DNA of 64,000 nt from an uncultured Armatimonadota bacterium. GTDB lineage: Bacteria > Armatimonadota > Fimbriimonadia > Fimbriimonadales > Fimbriimonadaceae. Shown here piece by piece: positions 25,620 to 34,933 of the stretch. Within the stretch, counting starts at the first letter, position 1. Each line of letters opens with the position of its first letter. Where the stretch lies: assembly GCA_903904815.1 (NCBI GenBank), contig CAIVDU010000053.1:124001-188000 (forward strand), given 5' to 3'. The notes below the pieces were generated by a model. It made no database searches, was not told where the DNA came from, and was given only the letters and a program-made list of their open reading frames with translations. The position numbers and the translations under genes are program-made.

Positions 25620-26636
25620 ATGCGTGATTTGGTCGAGACAGTCGCGAAAGGAGAGTTTTTGGGACCAATGTCCAGATTCCGATGGCTGAACATCGCTCGG
25701 CGGTATGGTTTTACCGTGTCGAATCCTCATCTTTCCGAAGCCGCGCATTGGGAAGCTGCGCTTGAGCATTACCAGTGGGATCGACTCCACGAAGCCTTTG
25801 AGCTGGTGCGTGGGAACGGCGTTGGAGAGTCCGGGATTCTCCTAAAGCATTACCGATTGATCGAAGCAGAGTACATCACCCGCCAAAAGGGAGTGGTGCG
25901 AACCGTCAACGATTGGCTCTCAATCGAGTTCCTACCCAGTGAGCTGATGGGGCTCGAAAGCGATCTCGCCGCTCGCATTTTGGCGGGCTGTGAGGAGATC
26001 GCTCAGCGGTTGGACTGGAAGCACACCCAACTTACGAGAGTGGCAATCCTCGCTGAGGAAACGGACGCCGACTGGGCGACCTACCCGTTTGGCTATTGCA
26101 TCACAAAAGAGCCTTACGAAAAGATTTGCCTCCCGAACTACCTCTTGGATGATCCTGATGAGTTCCATCGCGCGGTCGCCCATGAATACGCGCACGTGAT
26201 ATCAAGCCTGCTCTCTGACGCTAACGCTCCGAGATGGCTAGAGGAGGCGATTTCTGTCTTGGCGGAAGGCGCCATCGACGACGAGATCTCCCGAGAGTTC
26301 ATGAATGGGACCTTCCGCTGGCTTAAACCCGATGAATTGGAGTCAGTCCTGGAGTCCAGAGGAGATGAAACCGCCGAACTCGATCCGGTGCTCCGCGCGT
26401 ATCAACAGTCAGGCTGGATTGGTCGGTATCTGCACTCGGTAGGGTCGGATATTCAAATTCGAAACCTTTTAACCGAGTGCGGGAACGAACAGATCCTCAC
26501 GAATTTGAAGCTTCAGCTCCTCGGCCGAGACCGAGTCGACGGCGCAATGAAGTCCGTCTACGATCTCAGCCTGAAGCAAGTGTTCGACAATGCGTTTCAG
26601 TATCTTTGTATGTCGACCACCCTTGTCGATCAGTAG
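25620..26636 (+). CDS. Gluzincin-like zinc metallopeptidase (MA clan)
   Basis: 338 residues. HEYAHVISSLL (about 190-200) is an HExxH zinc site, and WLEEAISVLAEG 24 residues later supplies the third ligand Glu typical of clan MA gluzincins. No signal peptide is seen. The ATG at 25620 leaves only 7 bases to the divergent gene. A TTG at 25659 has a better ribosome binding site (AAGGAG, five bases away), so the true start may be there. The substrate is unknown. Confidence 0.8.
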   Translation: MRDLVETVAKGEFLGPMSRFRWLNIARRYGFTVSNPHLSEAAHWEAALEHYQWDRLHEAFELVRGNGVGESGILLKHYRLIEAEYITRQKGVVRTVNDWLSIEFLPSELMGLESDLAARILAGCEEIAQRLDWKHTQLTRVAILAEETDADWATYPFGYCITKEPYEKICLPNYLLDDPDEFHRAVAHEYAHVISSLLSDANAPRWLEEAISVLAEGAIDDEISREFMNGTFRWLKPDELESVLESRGDETAELDPVLRAYQQSGWIGRYLHSVGSDIQIRNLLTECGNEQILTNLKLQLLGRDRVDGAMKSVYDLSLKQVFDNAFQYLCMSTTLVDQ

Positions 26637-27685
26637 CTGTAAACGCCCGTCTCGGCTTCCTCCAAGTATCTCGCGAGAAGCTCGATGGATGCCTCTACGT
26701 CACCCGGGTGCACCGTTTCATTCACCGTATGGACGTATCGGGTCGGAATGGAGAGGGTGAATGCCGGCACGCCACCATTAAGGCGCTGAATGCCACCCGC
26801 GTCGGTTCCCCCCCGAGCCAGGATTTCGATCTGATGCTTGATCCCTTTGTCCTCAGCCACCTTCCGGAAGTGGGCCACAAGCTTCGGATGGCAGATAAGA
26901 GAGCTGTCCATCACCTTAATCGCGGTCCCCTCACCAAGTTTGGTTACATAGTCTTGCTCTTGAACGCCAGGTATATCGTTGGCGAGGGTGATGTCGAGAG
27001 CGATCGCGATGTCCGGCTTGATCGATCCACCAGCGGCGGTAGCGCCTCGGAGGCCGATCTCCTCCTGGACGGTGGCCACGGCATAGACATCGACCGCGTG
27101 GTCGCCGAGCGCCTTAAGCGCCTCGATCATGACAAAGACACCGACGCGGTCGTCCATCGTCTTGCAGGTCAGGAGATCACCGATCTGCGCGAACGGCCGG
27201 TCCATCGTGACTGGGTCTCCGAGTCGAACCTGCGCCTTAACCACTTCTGCACTGAGGCCCAGGTCGACAAAGAAGTTATCGATCTTCGGACCTTCTTTGG
27301 TTTCGGCATCCGAAAGCAGGTGAGCAGGTTTGGTGCCGTACATCAGCACACCCGAGATGGAACCTTCTCGAGTCTGAATCCTCACGCGCTGACTATTCAT
27401 CTGCCTGGGATCCCAACCTCCGAGCGGATTCAAGCGGATAAATCCGTTGGAGTCGATGTACTTGACCATGAACCCAATTTCGTCAAGGTGGGCGGCAATC
27501 ATCACCTTCTTGGCTGGCCCTTTGGCGGGACGCGTAGCCTTCTTGTAGGCGATCAGGTTGCCCATGGCATCGGTAGAGAGTTCGGCGATCGGGGCAAGTT
27601 CTCGGCGAGCGATTTCACGGATGGCGTCTTCAAATCCTGAAACGCCGTGTGCCTCCGTTAGTTCGCGAAGTAAATCGATATTCAC
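26630..27685 (-). CDS. M42 family metallo-aminopeptidase
   Basis: 351 residues. M42 (glutamyl aminopeptidase/cellulase M-like) landmarks are AAHLDEIGFMV with metal ligands, MDDRVGVFVMIEAL, VQEEIGLRGA with the catalytic Glu pair, ALDIT, and RGGTDAGGIQ. Such enzymes form cytoplasmic dodecamers that trim peptides. The 3' end overlaps the converging zinc peptidase gene by seven bases. Confidence 0.95.
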   Translation of the reverse strand: MNIDLLRELTEAHGVSGFEDAIREIARRELAPIAELSTDAMGNLIAYKKATRPAKGPAKKVMIAAHLDEIGFMVKYIDSNGFIRLNPLGGWDPRQMNSQRVRIQTREGSISGVLMYGTKPAHLLSDAETKEGPKIDNFFVDLGLSAEVVKAQVRLGDPVTMDRPFAQIGDLLTCKTMDDRVGVFVMIEALKALGDHAVDVYAVATVQEEIGLRGATAAGGSIKPDIAIALDITLANDIPGVQEQDYVTKLGEGTAIKVMDSSLICHPKLVAHFRKVAEDKGIKHQIEILARGGTDAGGIQRLNGGVPAFTLSIPTRYVHTVNETVHPGDVEASIELLARYLEEAETGVYSY

Positions 27686-27755
27686 TCTCGCCTTTTACCT
27701 CCTATCGACTCGATTCGGTTCCTGTCATCGCGGACAGCGCGGTCGACAGACCGGA

Positions 27756-27761
27756 TAGAAT
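27756..27761 (+). promoter_or_regulatory. -10 box close to the Eis-like start
   Basis: TAGAAT lies 7 bases before the ATG at 27769 with no Shine-Dalgarno sequence between, suggesting a leaderless transcript. Assigned from position only. Confidence 0.4.
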
Positions 27762-27768
27762 CCTCGTC

Positions 27769-28917
27769 ATGCCCGTCGTTTCCCGACCCTACGAACCTGC
27801 CGACGCGGAGGCGTTTTTCGCGATCCGCTCGGCCACCTACGGGAACGGCGTTCCCGTACCCATCGAAGAGCAAGTCATCAAATACGGGCGGCCGTACGTC
27901 GCCGAATTAAACGGTGTGGTTGCCGGTGTGGCTAAGATGAACGAGTACGTGGTCGCTCGGGGTGCGGCGTCGATTCCCAACGCGGGTATCGCCGGCGTGG
28001 CTGTGTCGCCTACGGAGCGCCAGTCCGGGGTCGGATCGGCCCTGCTTTCTTGGCTCGTGCGCCATGCGAAAGAGGAAGGATTCCCGCTCACCTCACTCTA
28101 CGCCTTCCGTGAGTCGTTTTACCGAAAGTTCGGCTACGAGGTCTGCGGGCGAAAGACCCACGTGATCTGTCCTACCCCGCGCCTCCCGAAACTGAAGAGC
28201 GACTTGCCCGTCCGCAGGCTGATGGCCGATGACTGGGAGTTGATCCGTCCCTGCTATGAGACTTTTGCGCGCGCCCGATCCGGCTTCCACATTCGTGATG
28301 AGCGTCGATGGCAGGAAGTAGTCGGAGCGCGAGATTTTCCAGCCGTTTATGCTTTCGGCGATCCGGTCGAGTCTTACGCGATCGTCGTTCACAAGATCGA
28401 TTTTTGGGAAAGGCAGCGAGTCGCCGAGGTTGCTTGGTCGACCGAGGCCGGACACCGGGCAATCTTGGCCTGGTTCGCCGGTTTGGGTGCGAACAAGACC
28501 CACATCGACTGGACGGAACCTTCAGATAGCCCCTACCTGGCCCGCTACCTGGATCAGGGCGTAGAGATCAAAGTAGATGGCCCGATCATGTACCGAGTGA
28601 CCGACTTTGTCGCCGCCGTGAACCTATTGAAGCCGGACACCGTCGGCGAATTTACGATCGAGATTCGAGACGAGCTGATTCCGGAAAATGTCGGCCCATG
28701 GAGAGTAGCATTCTCCCCGAATGGAGTGATCGCCGAGAAATCTGATCATGCGGATCTCTCCCTGGACATTCGGCAGTTGAGTTGCTCATTCATGGGTGAG
28801 CCCAGCATCCTAGACCTTGCCCGAAATGGACTGATTGAGGTTCGGGATCGGTCGGCCCTGATCCAAGCTTCACACCTCTTGACACCGTCTCCCGTCAACT
28901 GCTGGGACTTCTTCTAG
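27769..28917 (+). CDS. Eis-like GNAT N-acetyltransferase with SCP2 domain
   Basis: 382 residues from ATG 27769 (MPVVSRPYEPADAEAFFAIRS). An N-terminal GNAT domain with SGVGSALLSWLVRHAKE (acetyl-CoA loop) and YRKFGYEVCGRK, a second GNAT-like unit, and a C-terminal SCP2-like domain (about 300-380, HADLSLDIRQLSCSFMG) form the architecture of Eis/enhanced-intracellular-survival acetyltransferases. The C-terminal carboxylate is Phe. The substrate is unknown; some family members acetylate aminoglycosides. Confidence 0.87.
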   Translation: MPVVSRPYEPADAEAFFAIRSATYGNGVPVPIEEQVIKYGRPYVAELNGVVAGVAKMNEYVVARGAASIPNAGIAGVAVSPTERQSGVGSALLSWLVRHAKEEGFPLTSLYAFRESFYRKFGYEVCGRKTHVICPTPRLPKLKSDLPVRRLMADDWELIRPCYETFARARSGFHIRDERRWQEVVGARDFPAVYAFGDPVESYAIVVHKIDFWERQRVAEVAWSTEAGHRAILAWFAGLGANKTHIDWTEPSDSPYLARYLDQGVEIKVDGPIMYRVTDFVAAVNLLKPDTVGEFTIEIRDELIPENVGPWRVAFSPNGVIAEKSDHADLSLDIRQLSCSFMGEPSILDLARNGLIEVRDRSALIQASHLLTPSPVNCWDFF

Positions 28918-28947
28918 GCTCCAAGCCATAATACGATTCAGGAAAAT

Positions 28948-30054
28948 ATGAACACAGTCGCCATCGCCGCCTTGGTTGTTCTTCTCGGGCGCCAAACGCC
29001 GGATCCCCAAGCGCCAAAACTGGTCACCTTCAACGATCCAAAGTTGGGTCTGTTGTTCGACCATCCGCCCACCTGGACGATACAGAAGAACAAGAAAGGT
29101 CACTCCAGCTCGAAGTCGGAAAAAGGACTGACCGTGATGACCCTCCCGACCGCAGGTTCGCCGACCGGCGCCACTCTGGAGATCTTTCACGCTCAGTTCG
29201 CCAGCACCCCTGAGATCTGGCAGACCGTCCAACTCCGCTCCAACGAGCAGTTGCACCGAACTGTCGAGCGCCAGTGGCAGCAGGACATCCTAGGAGTTCC
29301 CCTGCTTCTCACGCGGATCAGCTACACGGAAAAGACGGGACCGACCACGACCGTTACTGGGCTGCTCTACACGAGAACGCATGAAAAGCTGCTGTTCCGT
29401 CTTATCGGCCCAACCAACGATTTCGACAACGTTCAATACGCCTTCACGACCGCCATGCAGACTCTGCGGACGGTTGACGGAGTCATGCCGGTCGAGGAGG
29501 ATCCGAATCACCCGCTGCCACCCGCGAAGAAGACCGATCCCCTCCCATCGGCGCGTGTTCCGATCGTTCCTGACGCGAAACCACCTAAGCTAGTGCTTGC
29601 GAAGAACGTGCAGAACCTCGTGATCTCCACGAAGAATTTCGTTTTCCACTATCCGGAAGATTGGACGCTGGTGAGCGCGCATGGGACCACGATCACGCTG
29701 AAAAGCGAGGACGCGACGGCGCCGGTCACGTTTACCTTTAGTTCATCCCTCGACTCCGACTCACCCGCCAACGTCCTTCTGAACCTCACGATTCAAGAAC
29801 TGAGCCTCTTCGACTCAGTCGCTGAGCGAGTGGATAGTCCGTCGTTGACCAGCAAAGCTGGCTGCACCATCGCTTCGATTTGGCGATTGGGCAAGGATTC
29901 CAAGGGCCCACTTTACTCGCTCGACGCATCGGGACAGCAGGGTGATTACTACTTTATCGCGAGCTTCAAGGGAACCAGTAAGGACGCAGCTGCGGACGAC
30001 CAGAAGGCGGTCCTTGATCTGCTAAAAACAGTCAGTCTTCTTCCCAAGTCGTGA
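28948..30054 (+). CDS. Secreted protein with two PsbP/DUF1795-like domains
   Basis: 368 residues. A short signal-like N-terminus (MNTVAIAALVVLLG) is followed by two related domains (about 25-185 and 225-365). Each opens with a FxFxYPxxWx strand (LLFDHPPTWTIQKN, FVFHYPEDWTLVS), as in PsbP/DUF1795-like proteins, joined by a Pro-rich linker. Function is unknown. A CATAAT lies 15 bases before the ATG. It overlaps tsaB by four bases. Confidence 0.78.
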   Translation: MNTVAIAALVVLLGRQTPDPQAPKLVTFNDPKLGLLFDHPPTWTIQKNKKGHSSSKSEKGLTVMTLPTAGSPTGATLEIFHAQFASTPEIWQTVQLRSNEQLHRTVERQWQQDILGVPLLLTRISYTEKTGPTTTVTGLLYTRTHEKLLFRLIGPTNDFDNVQYAFTTAMQTLRTVDGVMPVEEDPNHPLPPAKKTDPLPSARVPIVPDAKPPKLVLAKNVQNLVISTKNFVFHYPEDWTLVSAHGTTITLKSEDATAPVTFTFSSSLDSDSPANVLLNLTIQELSLFDSVAERVDSPSLTSKAGCTIASIWRLGKDSKGPLYSLDASGQQGDYYFIASFKGTSKDAAADDQKAVLDLLKTVSLLPKS

Positions 30055-30620
30055 TTTTCGCCTTTAGCACCTCGAGCCGGATTGCCAGCGTCGCCGTTTT
30101 CGACGACGCTGGCAATGTGCTTTGGGCCGGGGCTCAAGACGCGCCCCAGTCGGCCAGCAGCGCAAGCATGGCGCTCCTGAACCAAGCGCGTTTAGAGCAA
30201 GGAATTAAGGTCGAAAATGGAACGCTTTTTCTGGCCGACCTTGGGCCCGGGAGCTTCACCGGTGTCCGCGTGGGCATCGTCCTCGCCAAGACGTTCGCGT
30301 TCCTGTTTGGGAAGCCGTGCGGCGGTTTGCCAGCGTTTGACCTCGTTTCGGTTGACCGTACCGTGGTCTTGCCATTGAAACGCGGGGAAGTCTTTGTACG
30401 TCGACCGGGTGAAGAGCCCTTTCCCAGCACGGTTGCGCCCCCAGGCGATTTCGTGGGTTATGGGCTGCCCGACGCCGAGCCGGTCTACCCCGACGCTGCT
30501 CGGTTCGCAGGTCTGATTGATCGTATAGACCGAATGGAAGCAGAGGATCTGGTTCCCAAATATCTCATCGAGCCGAGCATTAGCATTCCCAAGAAGCGGA
30601 TTCTGGGAGTGAACGCTTGA
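30051..30620 (+). CDS. tsaB: tRNA threonylcarbamoyladenosine biosynthesis protein TsaB
   Basis: 189 residues from GTG 30051, overlapping the previous stop (GTGA). LADLGPGSFTGVRVGIVLAK is the TsaB signature. The protein is short for TsaB, keeping the first ASKHA lobe and a reduced second lobe. It acts as a platform for TsaD in t6A37 synthesis. It is coupled to murB (TGATG), an unusual neighbour, while tsaD lies at 4044-5075. Confidence 0.92.
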   Translation: MIFAFSTSSRIASVAVFDDAGNVLWAGAQDAPQSASSASMALLNQARLEQGIKVENGTLFLADLGPGSFTGVRVGIVLAKTFAFLFGKPCGGLPAFDLVSVDRTVVLPLKRGEVFVRRPGEEPFPSTVAPPGDFVGYGLPDAEPVYPDAARFAGLIDRIDRMEAEDLVPKYLIEPSISIPKKRILGVNA

Positions 30621-31567
30621 TGGAACCTGGGCAGATTCGGAAGCACGTTCGGCTGTCATCGTACACCACCCTTCGCGCAGGTGGATTCGCCGAGAAACTG
30701 GTCGAGGTTTGGCATTCTGACGAGTTGGGCGCGGCGGCGCTCCTAGCCCAGGCCAGCGAGATGCCCACCACCGTCCTCGGCGCCGGAAGCAACGTCCTCC
30801 CGTCAGATGATGGAGTTCCGGGCCTCACGATCATCAACCGCGCCACCCGAATCGCGGTGGCCAGAACCGGTGAAGTTCTCGCCGAAAGTGGATGCAGCTT
30901 TCAAGACCTGTTCTTGAAGACAGCTCAGGCCGGATTGCGCGGCTTGGAGTTTGCCGTCGGAATCCCGGGAACCGTCGGTGGGGCGCTGGTGAGCAACGCC
31001 GGGGCTTACCGAAGCTGTGTGTCGGAGTTTCTGACCGGCATCGAGGTCGCCCATGACGGAAAGCGGGAATGGGTGGATCCCTCTTGGATGGAGTTCTCCT
31101 ACCGAGATTCGATCCTTCGAAAGTCGAACCCGCCCCAGGCTGCCATTCTGAGGGTGGCCATGAAGCTCCCTCTTGGAGATCCCAAGGCGATCTATGACGA
31201 GGCACGAGAGTATCAGCGCCAGCGTATAGGCAAGCAACCGCCGAGCGCCAGCGCGGGCAGTTTCTTCAAGAACGTCAATGACGCCCGCCTTGCCGAGTCC
31301 TTGGAAACACTTCCCATTGCGTTGAAAAAAGCGGGAGTCGTCCCGGCGGGTTATCTGATCGAGTCCGCAGGGTTAAAGGGATTCCGAATGGGCGGGGCGA
31401 TGTTCGGCAAAAAGCACGCCAACTTTATCCTCAATGTCGGCGGCGCTTCCGCCTACGAGATCCGTCGACTGGCCGCCCACGGCCGCGGCCGAGTGCGTCA
31501 GAAATTTGGGGTTGATCTGGAAGAAGAAGTGCTGTATTTAGGGGACTGGACCCAGTTCACCACCTAG
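30620..31567 (+). CDS. murB: UDP-N-acetylenolpyruvoylglucosamine reductase
   Basis: 315 residues from ATG 30620 (a TTG three bases earlier is possible). It makes UDP-MurNAc in peptidoglycan synthesis. FAD-domain motifs are LGAGSNVLPSDDGVPG, VGIPGTVGGALVSNAGAY, the catalytic Ser region ASAGSFFKN and LKGFRMGGAMFGKKHANFI. The spacing motif YRDSILRK is of the type I/II boundary. It is co-transcribed with tsaB. Confidence 0.95.
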   Translation: MEPGQIRKHVRLSSYTTLRAGGFAEKLVEVWHSDELGAAALLAQASEMPTTVLGAGSNVLPSDDGVPGLTIINRATRIAVARTGEVLAESGCSFQDLFLKTAQAGLRGLEFAVGIPGTVGGALVSNAGAYRSCVSEFLTGIEVAHDGKREWVDPSWMEFSYRDSILRKSNPPQAAILRVAMKLPLGDPKAIYDEAREYQRQRIGKQPPSASAGSFFKNVNDARLAESLETLPIALKKAGVVPAGYLIESAGLKGFRMGGAMFGKKHANFILNVGGASAYEIRRLAAHGRGRVRQKFGVDLEEEVLYLGDWTQFTT

Positions 31568-31574
31568 GTCATAC

Positions 31575-31892
31575 CTACCCGTCTCCCATCCGGTGCCGGA
31601 TATCGTCGGGCACCGAAAGGAACCCGGCATCGTACAAGTTGATGGCGAGGTAAGCCGTCACCGAGAGCACCATGCTAGCAAACAGCAGGGTTATGGTGAA
31701 TTGAATGAGCCGAAGCCCGTACTTGCGCGCAAAACGATTTTGCCGACGAAGCGACCGCTGCGCTCTCAACTGGGCAGGTTCAGACATCCACCCCCATGAC
31801 CGATTTTGGGTGCGGCGGATGAACGGGCGCCGAACGAACCACAGGGTCCAGAACCAGATTATCCTTGCTAGGAAGTTCGCGAGCCTGCTCAT
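31575..31892 (-). CDS. Small two-span membrane protein
   Basis: 105 residues with two hydrophobic helices (about 5-20 and 68-90) separated by a very Arg-rich loop (RRTQNRS, QRSLRRQNRFARKYG). No family is recognised. It converges with murB, eight bases away. The coding case rests on the consistent membrane topology and the codon pattern. Confidence 0.6.
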   Translation of the reverse strand: MSRLANFLARIIWFWTLWFVRRPFIRRTQNRSWGWMSEPAQLRAQRSLRRQNRFARKYGLRLIQFTITLLFASMVLSVTAYLAINLYDAGFLSVPDDIRHRMGDG

Positions 31893-32078
31893 CTAAGTGT
31901 TTCTACGGTCTGCAGATCAGAGCCTGTCTCCGCGGCACGTCGAGTTCGCAGTTTGCACTTTGCAATCGACCGGCGGGATTAGGCTGGAACGGACTTTCTG
32001 TTCACCAGTATGGGACACGTAACAGGAAGCAGCTTCCGGACCGCCAACCGCCGACCGCAAACCGCTATCGCCTGCAGA

Positions 32079-32714
32079 ATGTACACTCACACCGTGAATT
32101 GGGACGACTCTATCTTCCGAGCGATTAATGGGAGTTCGGAGTCGCTCTCGCCGGTGATGCACTTCTTTAGCGAGGCCACCAATCACCCTTGGGTGCGCAT
32201 GGTTCTCGGGCTGATCGTGCTCGCGATGGCCTTTCGCGGCGAGCGATCCCGCTGGACGGTCATTCAGGCGCTGATCGCCTTTCCGATTGCCAACGGCATG
32301 ACCGACCTCTTCAAACGGTTTCTCCCTGAAAAACGTCCCTACCAAGAACTTCCGGATCTCGTGCTTCACGCAGTGGGGAATGCCCAGCAAGGGACGCATG
32401 ACATGGCGTCCATGCTGGGCACGAGCGCTCACGACGCCGCGAACTTTGGAACGGCATCCGCCCACAGCGCGAACATGGCGGCGGTCGCGTTTGTGTTTTG
32501 TTACCGACTGAAATGGTGGGGAACACCCTGGGTGGGAATCGCCCTTATCGTGGGCTACTCGCGGATCTATCTAGGGGCTCATTATCCGTACCAGGTTCTG
32601 CTGGGTTGGACCTGTGGATGCGTGGCTGCACTTGCGGTCACCAAGACTTGGGACCTAGTGGTACGTCGGCGGGAAGCCGAACGGCGTAGTCTTGAGACAG
32701 ATGTGGCGGAATAG
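32079..32714 (+). CDS. PAP2-family membrane phosphatase
   Basis: 211 residues from ATG 32079 (a GTG at 32094 is an alternative). PAP2 motifs are KRFLPEKRP (KxxxxxxRP), SAHSAN (PSGH-like), and SRIYLGAHYP (SRxxxxxH) with hydrophobic helices between. The motif Asp after the last His is replaced by Gln-Val. Family members dephosphorylate lipid phosphates such as undecaprenyl pyrophosphate or phosphatidic acid. It is followed after three bases by the M50-like gene. Confidence 0.88.
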   Translation: MYTHTVNWDDSIFRAINGSSESLSPVMHFFSEATNHPWVRMVLGLIVLAMAFRGERSRWTVIQALIAFPIANGMTDLFKRFLPEKRPYQELPDLVLHAVGNAQQGTHDMASMLGTSAHDAANFGTASAHSANMAAVAFVFCYRLKWWGTPWVGIALIVGYSRIYLGAHYPYQVLLGWTCGCVAALAVTKTWDLVVRRREAERRSLETDVAE

Positions 32715-32717
32715 ACA

Positions 32718-33404
32718 ATGAATTTGAAGCCCCACCAGTCGGCAATCCTCGGCGCGGTTGGCATTGGTGCATTGAGCACGGTGGTCCCCGTCGTGAGTCG
32801 GCTGTTCCTGCCGGTCCTATGGCTGAACACCCACTTCCACGAGCTTTGCCATGCGATCGTAGCGATGGCGTGCGGAGCAGACGTGCAGTCAATCCATGTA
32901 TTCGCGAATGGAAGCGGGGTCACCCCCGTCGCCGGCGGAAACATTTTCCTTGAGGCATCGGCGGGCTACGTCGGATCATCAATCATTGGAGCCCTCACGA
33001 TCTTCTTCAGCCGTAACCAGCAATCGGCAAGAATCACCCTTCGGGCGCTCTCGATCGCTCTCGGCCTGTCCATGATTCTCCTGGTCAGGGGCGACTTCGT
33101 GGGAATCGTCTCCGGGATCTTGTGGACAGTCTGTCTGTGGGGATTGTCCTACCTAACCGGAACGAAGCTGATCTTCGCCGCCCAGTTGCTGGGTGTATTC
33201 CAATGCATGAACGCAGTGCAGTCCATGTACACCCTGCTCCAAATCTCTGCGTTCACCGAAGGCCACAGCGACGCCATGATCCTCCAGCAAACCACCGGCA
33301 TCCCCGCCATCGTGTGGGCCATCGGCTGGACCGTCTTCAGCCTGTTCGTCATGGGCCTTACGTTGCTCCGAGCCTGGGTACGTCCCGTCACCGTCGGACG
33401 GTAG
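32718..33404 (+). CDS. M50-like membrane metallopeptidase homologue
   Basis: 228 residues with about six hydrophobic helices. HELCHAIVAMACG (about 44-56) is an HExxH zinc motif in a membrane helix, the pattern of M50B-like (PF13398-type) proteins. A late NPDG-like ligand motif is not seen. It sits immediately after the PAP2 gene, so the two are likely co-expressed. Activity is unproven. Confidence 0.78.
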   Translation: MNLKPHQSAILGAVGIGALSTVVPVVSRLFLPVLWLNTHFHELCHAIVAMACGADVQSIHVFANGSGVTPVAGGNIFLEASAGYVGSSIIGALTIFFSRNQQSARITLRALSIALGLSMILLVRGDFVGIVSGILWTVCLWGLSYLTGTKLIFAAQLLGVFQCMNAVQSMYTLLQISAFTEGHSDAMILQQTTGIPAIVWAIGWTVFSLFVMGLTLLRAWVRPVTVGR

Positions 33405-33669
33405 CGACCTTCGTTAAAGGTGGGGAACTTCGGCGATCCTCGATCCCCTTTGGGTCTCAGGATTCCGCTGGTGCTCTAGTACGCTCGGCCCACCGGTTAG
33501 TCGTTCAAATCAATTCGGGCCCCCATGGACACCTGGTTTCGACCATGGGTCATGGTGAATCTCTTCGACTACCCTTCGGGGCTTGTCATTACCCAGATCT
33601 CGATGCCGCATTGAACCTGCGATTCAACGACTGCGTTGTAAACAGGGCCCTCTCCATCTGCGAAGCGGT

Positions 33670-34924
33670 TGTACAGACCGGACACTTACTTTACAACCGT
33701 TCGGACACATGGTTTACACCCCATAGACTCTGAACGATAGGGCGCTCGTGGCGCAGGTTAACCTGTGCCACGAGCGCCGAACAAAACCGAACCTCCCATA
33801 TGCCTTCGGATTCAGCGGCCCTGAAACCGACGGGCATGCCAACCAAGCCGTCTGAAAGCCTGATCTTCTTTCCCTTGAAGTGTGTCCATCCGTCCTTTTG
33901 CACTTTCCGAACCAGATCTACTGGACCGTACTCCACGGGCGCCAGCGTCTCGGGAAAGCTTAAGGGGCTGTTTTGGTACACAGTGATGGGAGTTCGGCTT
34001 TCCAGCGAATCGTGACCACGGATGGTGTTGTACGTGATTCGCCAATTTGCAAGCCGTTGCTGGAATTCTTCCAGCGAACGAAATGAGTGGCCCTCAAGCA
34101 CTTCAGCCTTCAATGTTCGGTTTAGGCGTTCGACTTTGCCCTGCGTCTGCGGATGATACGGACGGCCGTGCAAGACCTTGATTCCAAGACGCAGCAGCCA
34201 CAACTCAATCCGGGTGGGGCCATTGTGGCCGTACCAAGGCGTTCCTCGGTCGCTTAGAATCGAATAGGGCATCCCGTAAGTCCGGAAGCAGCTTTCAAGG
34301 TGTGCCTTGACGGTTTCACTGCGTTGGTCCCTGCAAACAAGCAAACCCGGACTGAACCTCGAATGGTCGTCAATAAGAGTCATCACATGACAACGGCACT
34401 CAAGGGTCGATACAGGGCCTTTAAAGTCCATTTGCCACAGCTCGTTTGGACTGTCCCGCTCAAAGCGGCGGTCGGCCACCTGGGCGCTTCCTGCGATCCC
34501 TCCAAGCTTGTTCGCACGCCGCAGTATCTGCGTGATGGTGCTAGCTGAAGGCACATCCGTCCATTGACGTTGAGCCAGTACAGCCCGAATCTTGCGTCCT
34601 CCCCAGGCTGGGAATTCCGCCCGAATCGAAAGCACCGCGTCGACTAGCTCCCCGCTGCTTAGGTTCGGGCAATGCAAGGGACGCCGGCAGCGATCCACAA
34701 AGTCCTCGTCAGGGTTTGCCAAATACCGATCGATCCACTTATAAGCAGTAACCCTGCTCACACCGAACCGACGGCACAACTCTGAAATGTTTGCGCCATC
34801 CAACAAGGCGAGACTGACGAACTCACGCCGCATCGTTGGCACCGTCCTTACTTCCCACGCCACAAAATAGATTGTTGTAAACCATGTCCCCGAACACCTG
34901 TTAACCATGTGTCCGGTCTATACA
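33670..34924 (-). mobile_element. Intact insertion sequence, IS481-type, 1255 bp
   Basis: The ends are inverted: TGTACAGACCGGACACT (33670 on) matches the complement of the right end, TGTATAGACCGGACACA, and similarity continues through TTCGG..ACATGGTTTACA. One transposase gene fills the element. A 9-bp duplication (CGAAGCGGT) flanks it. Family assignment follows the transposase, not a database hit. Confidence 0.92.
33691..34863 (-). CDS. IS481-type DDE transposase
   Basis: 390 residues from GTG 34863, chosen because MAWEVRTVPTMRREFVSLAL matches the usual IS481 start; an ATG further upstream lies in the terminal repeat. N-terminal helix-turn-helix: NISELCRRFGVSRVTAYKWI. DDE core: LWQMDFKG (first Asp), SDRGTPW (second Asp), QGKVERLNRTLKAE (Glu). 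The frame is complete, so the element is probably active. Confidence 0.93.
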   Translation of the reverse strand: MAWEVRTVPTMRREFVSLALLDGANISELCRRFGVSRVTAYKWIDRYLANPDEDFVDRCRRPLHCPNLSSGELVDAVLSIRAEFPAWGGRKIRAVLAQRQWTDVPSASTITQILRRANKLGGIAGSAQVADRRFERDSPNELWQMDFKGPVSTLECRCHVMTLIDDHSRFSPGLLVCRDQRSETVKAHLESCFRTYGMPYSILSDRGTPWYGHNGPTRIELWLLRLGIKVLHGRPYHPQTQGKVERLNRTLKAEVLEGHSFRSLEEFQQRLANWRITYNTIRGHDSLESRTPITVYQNSPLSFPETLAPVEYGPVDLVRKVQKDGWTHFKGKKIRLSDGLVGMPVGFRAAESEGIWEVRFCSALVAQVNLRHERPIVQSLWGVNHVSERL

Positions 34925-34933
34925 CGAAGCGGT

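Larger units (their letters stand above)
33661..34933. repeat. 9-bp target site duplication of the IS element
   Basis: CGAAGCGGT at 33661-33669 and again at 34925-34933 directly flank the inverted ends of the element. The entry spans both copies. A perfect duplication points to a recent insertion. Confidence 0.9.

Noticed and set aside
33122-33733. 203-codon plus-strand frame running into the IS
   Set aside because: It overlaps the M50-like gene in another frame and continues into the IS end, with no start signal or family match.
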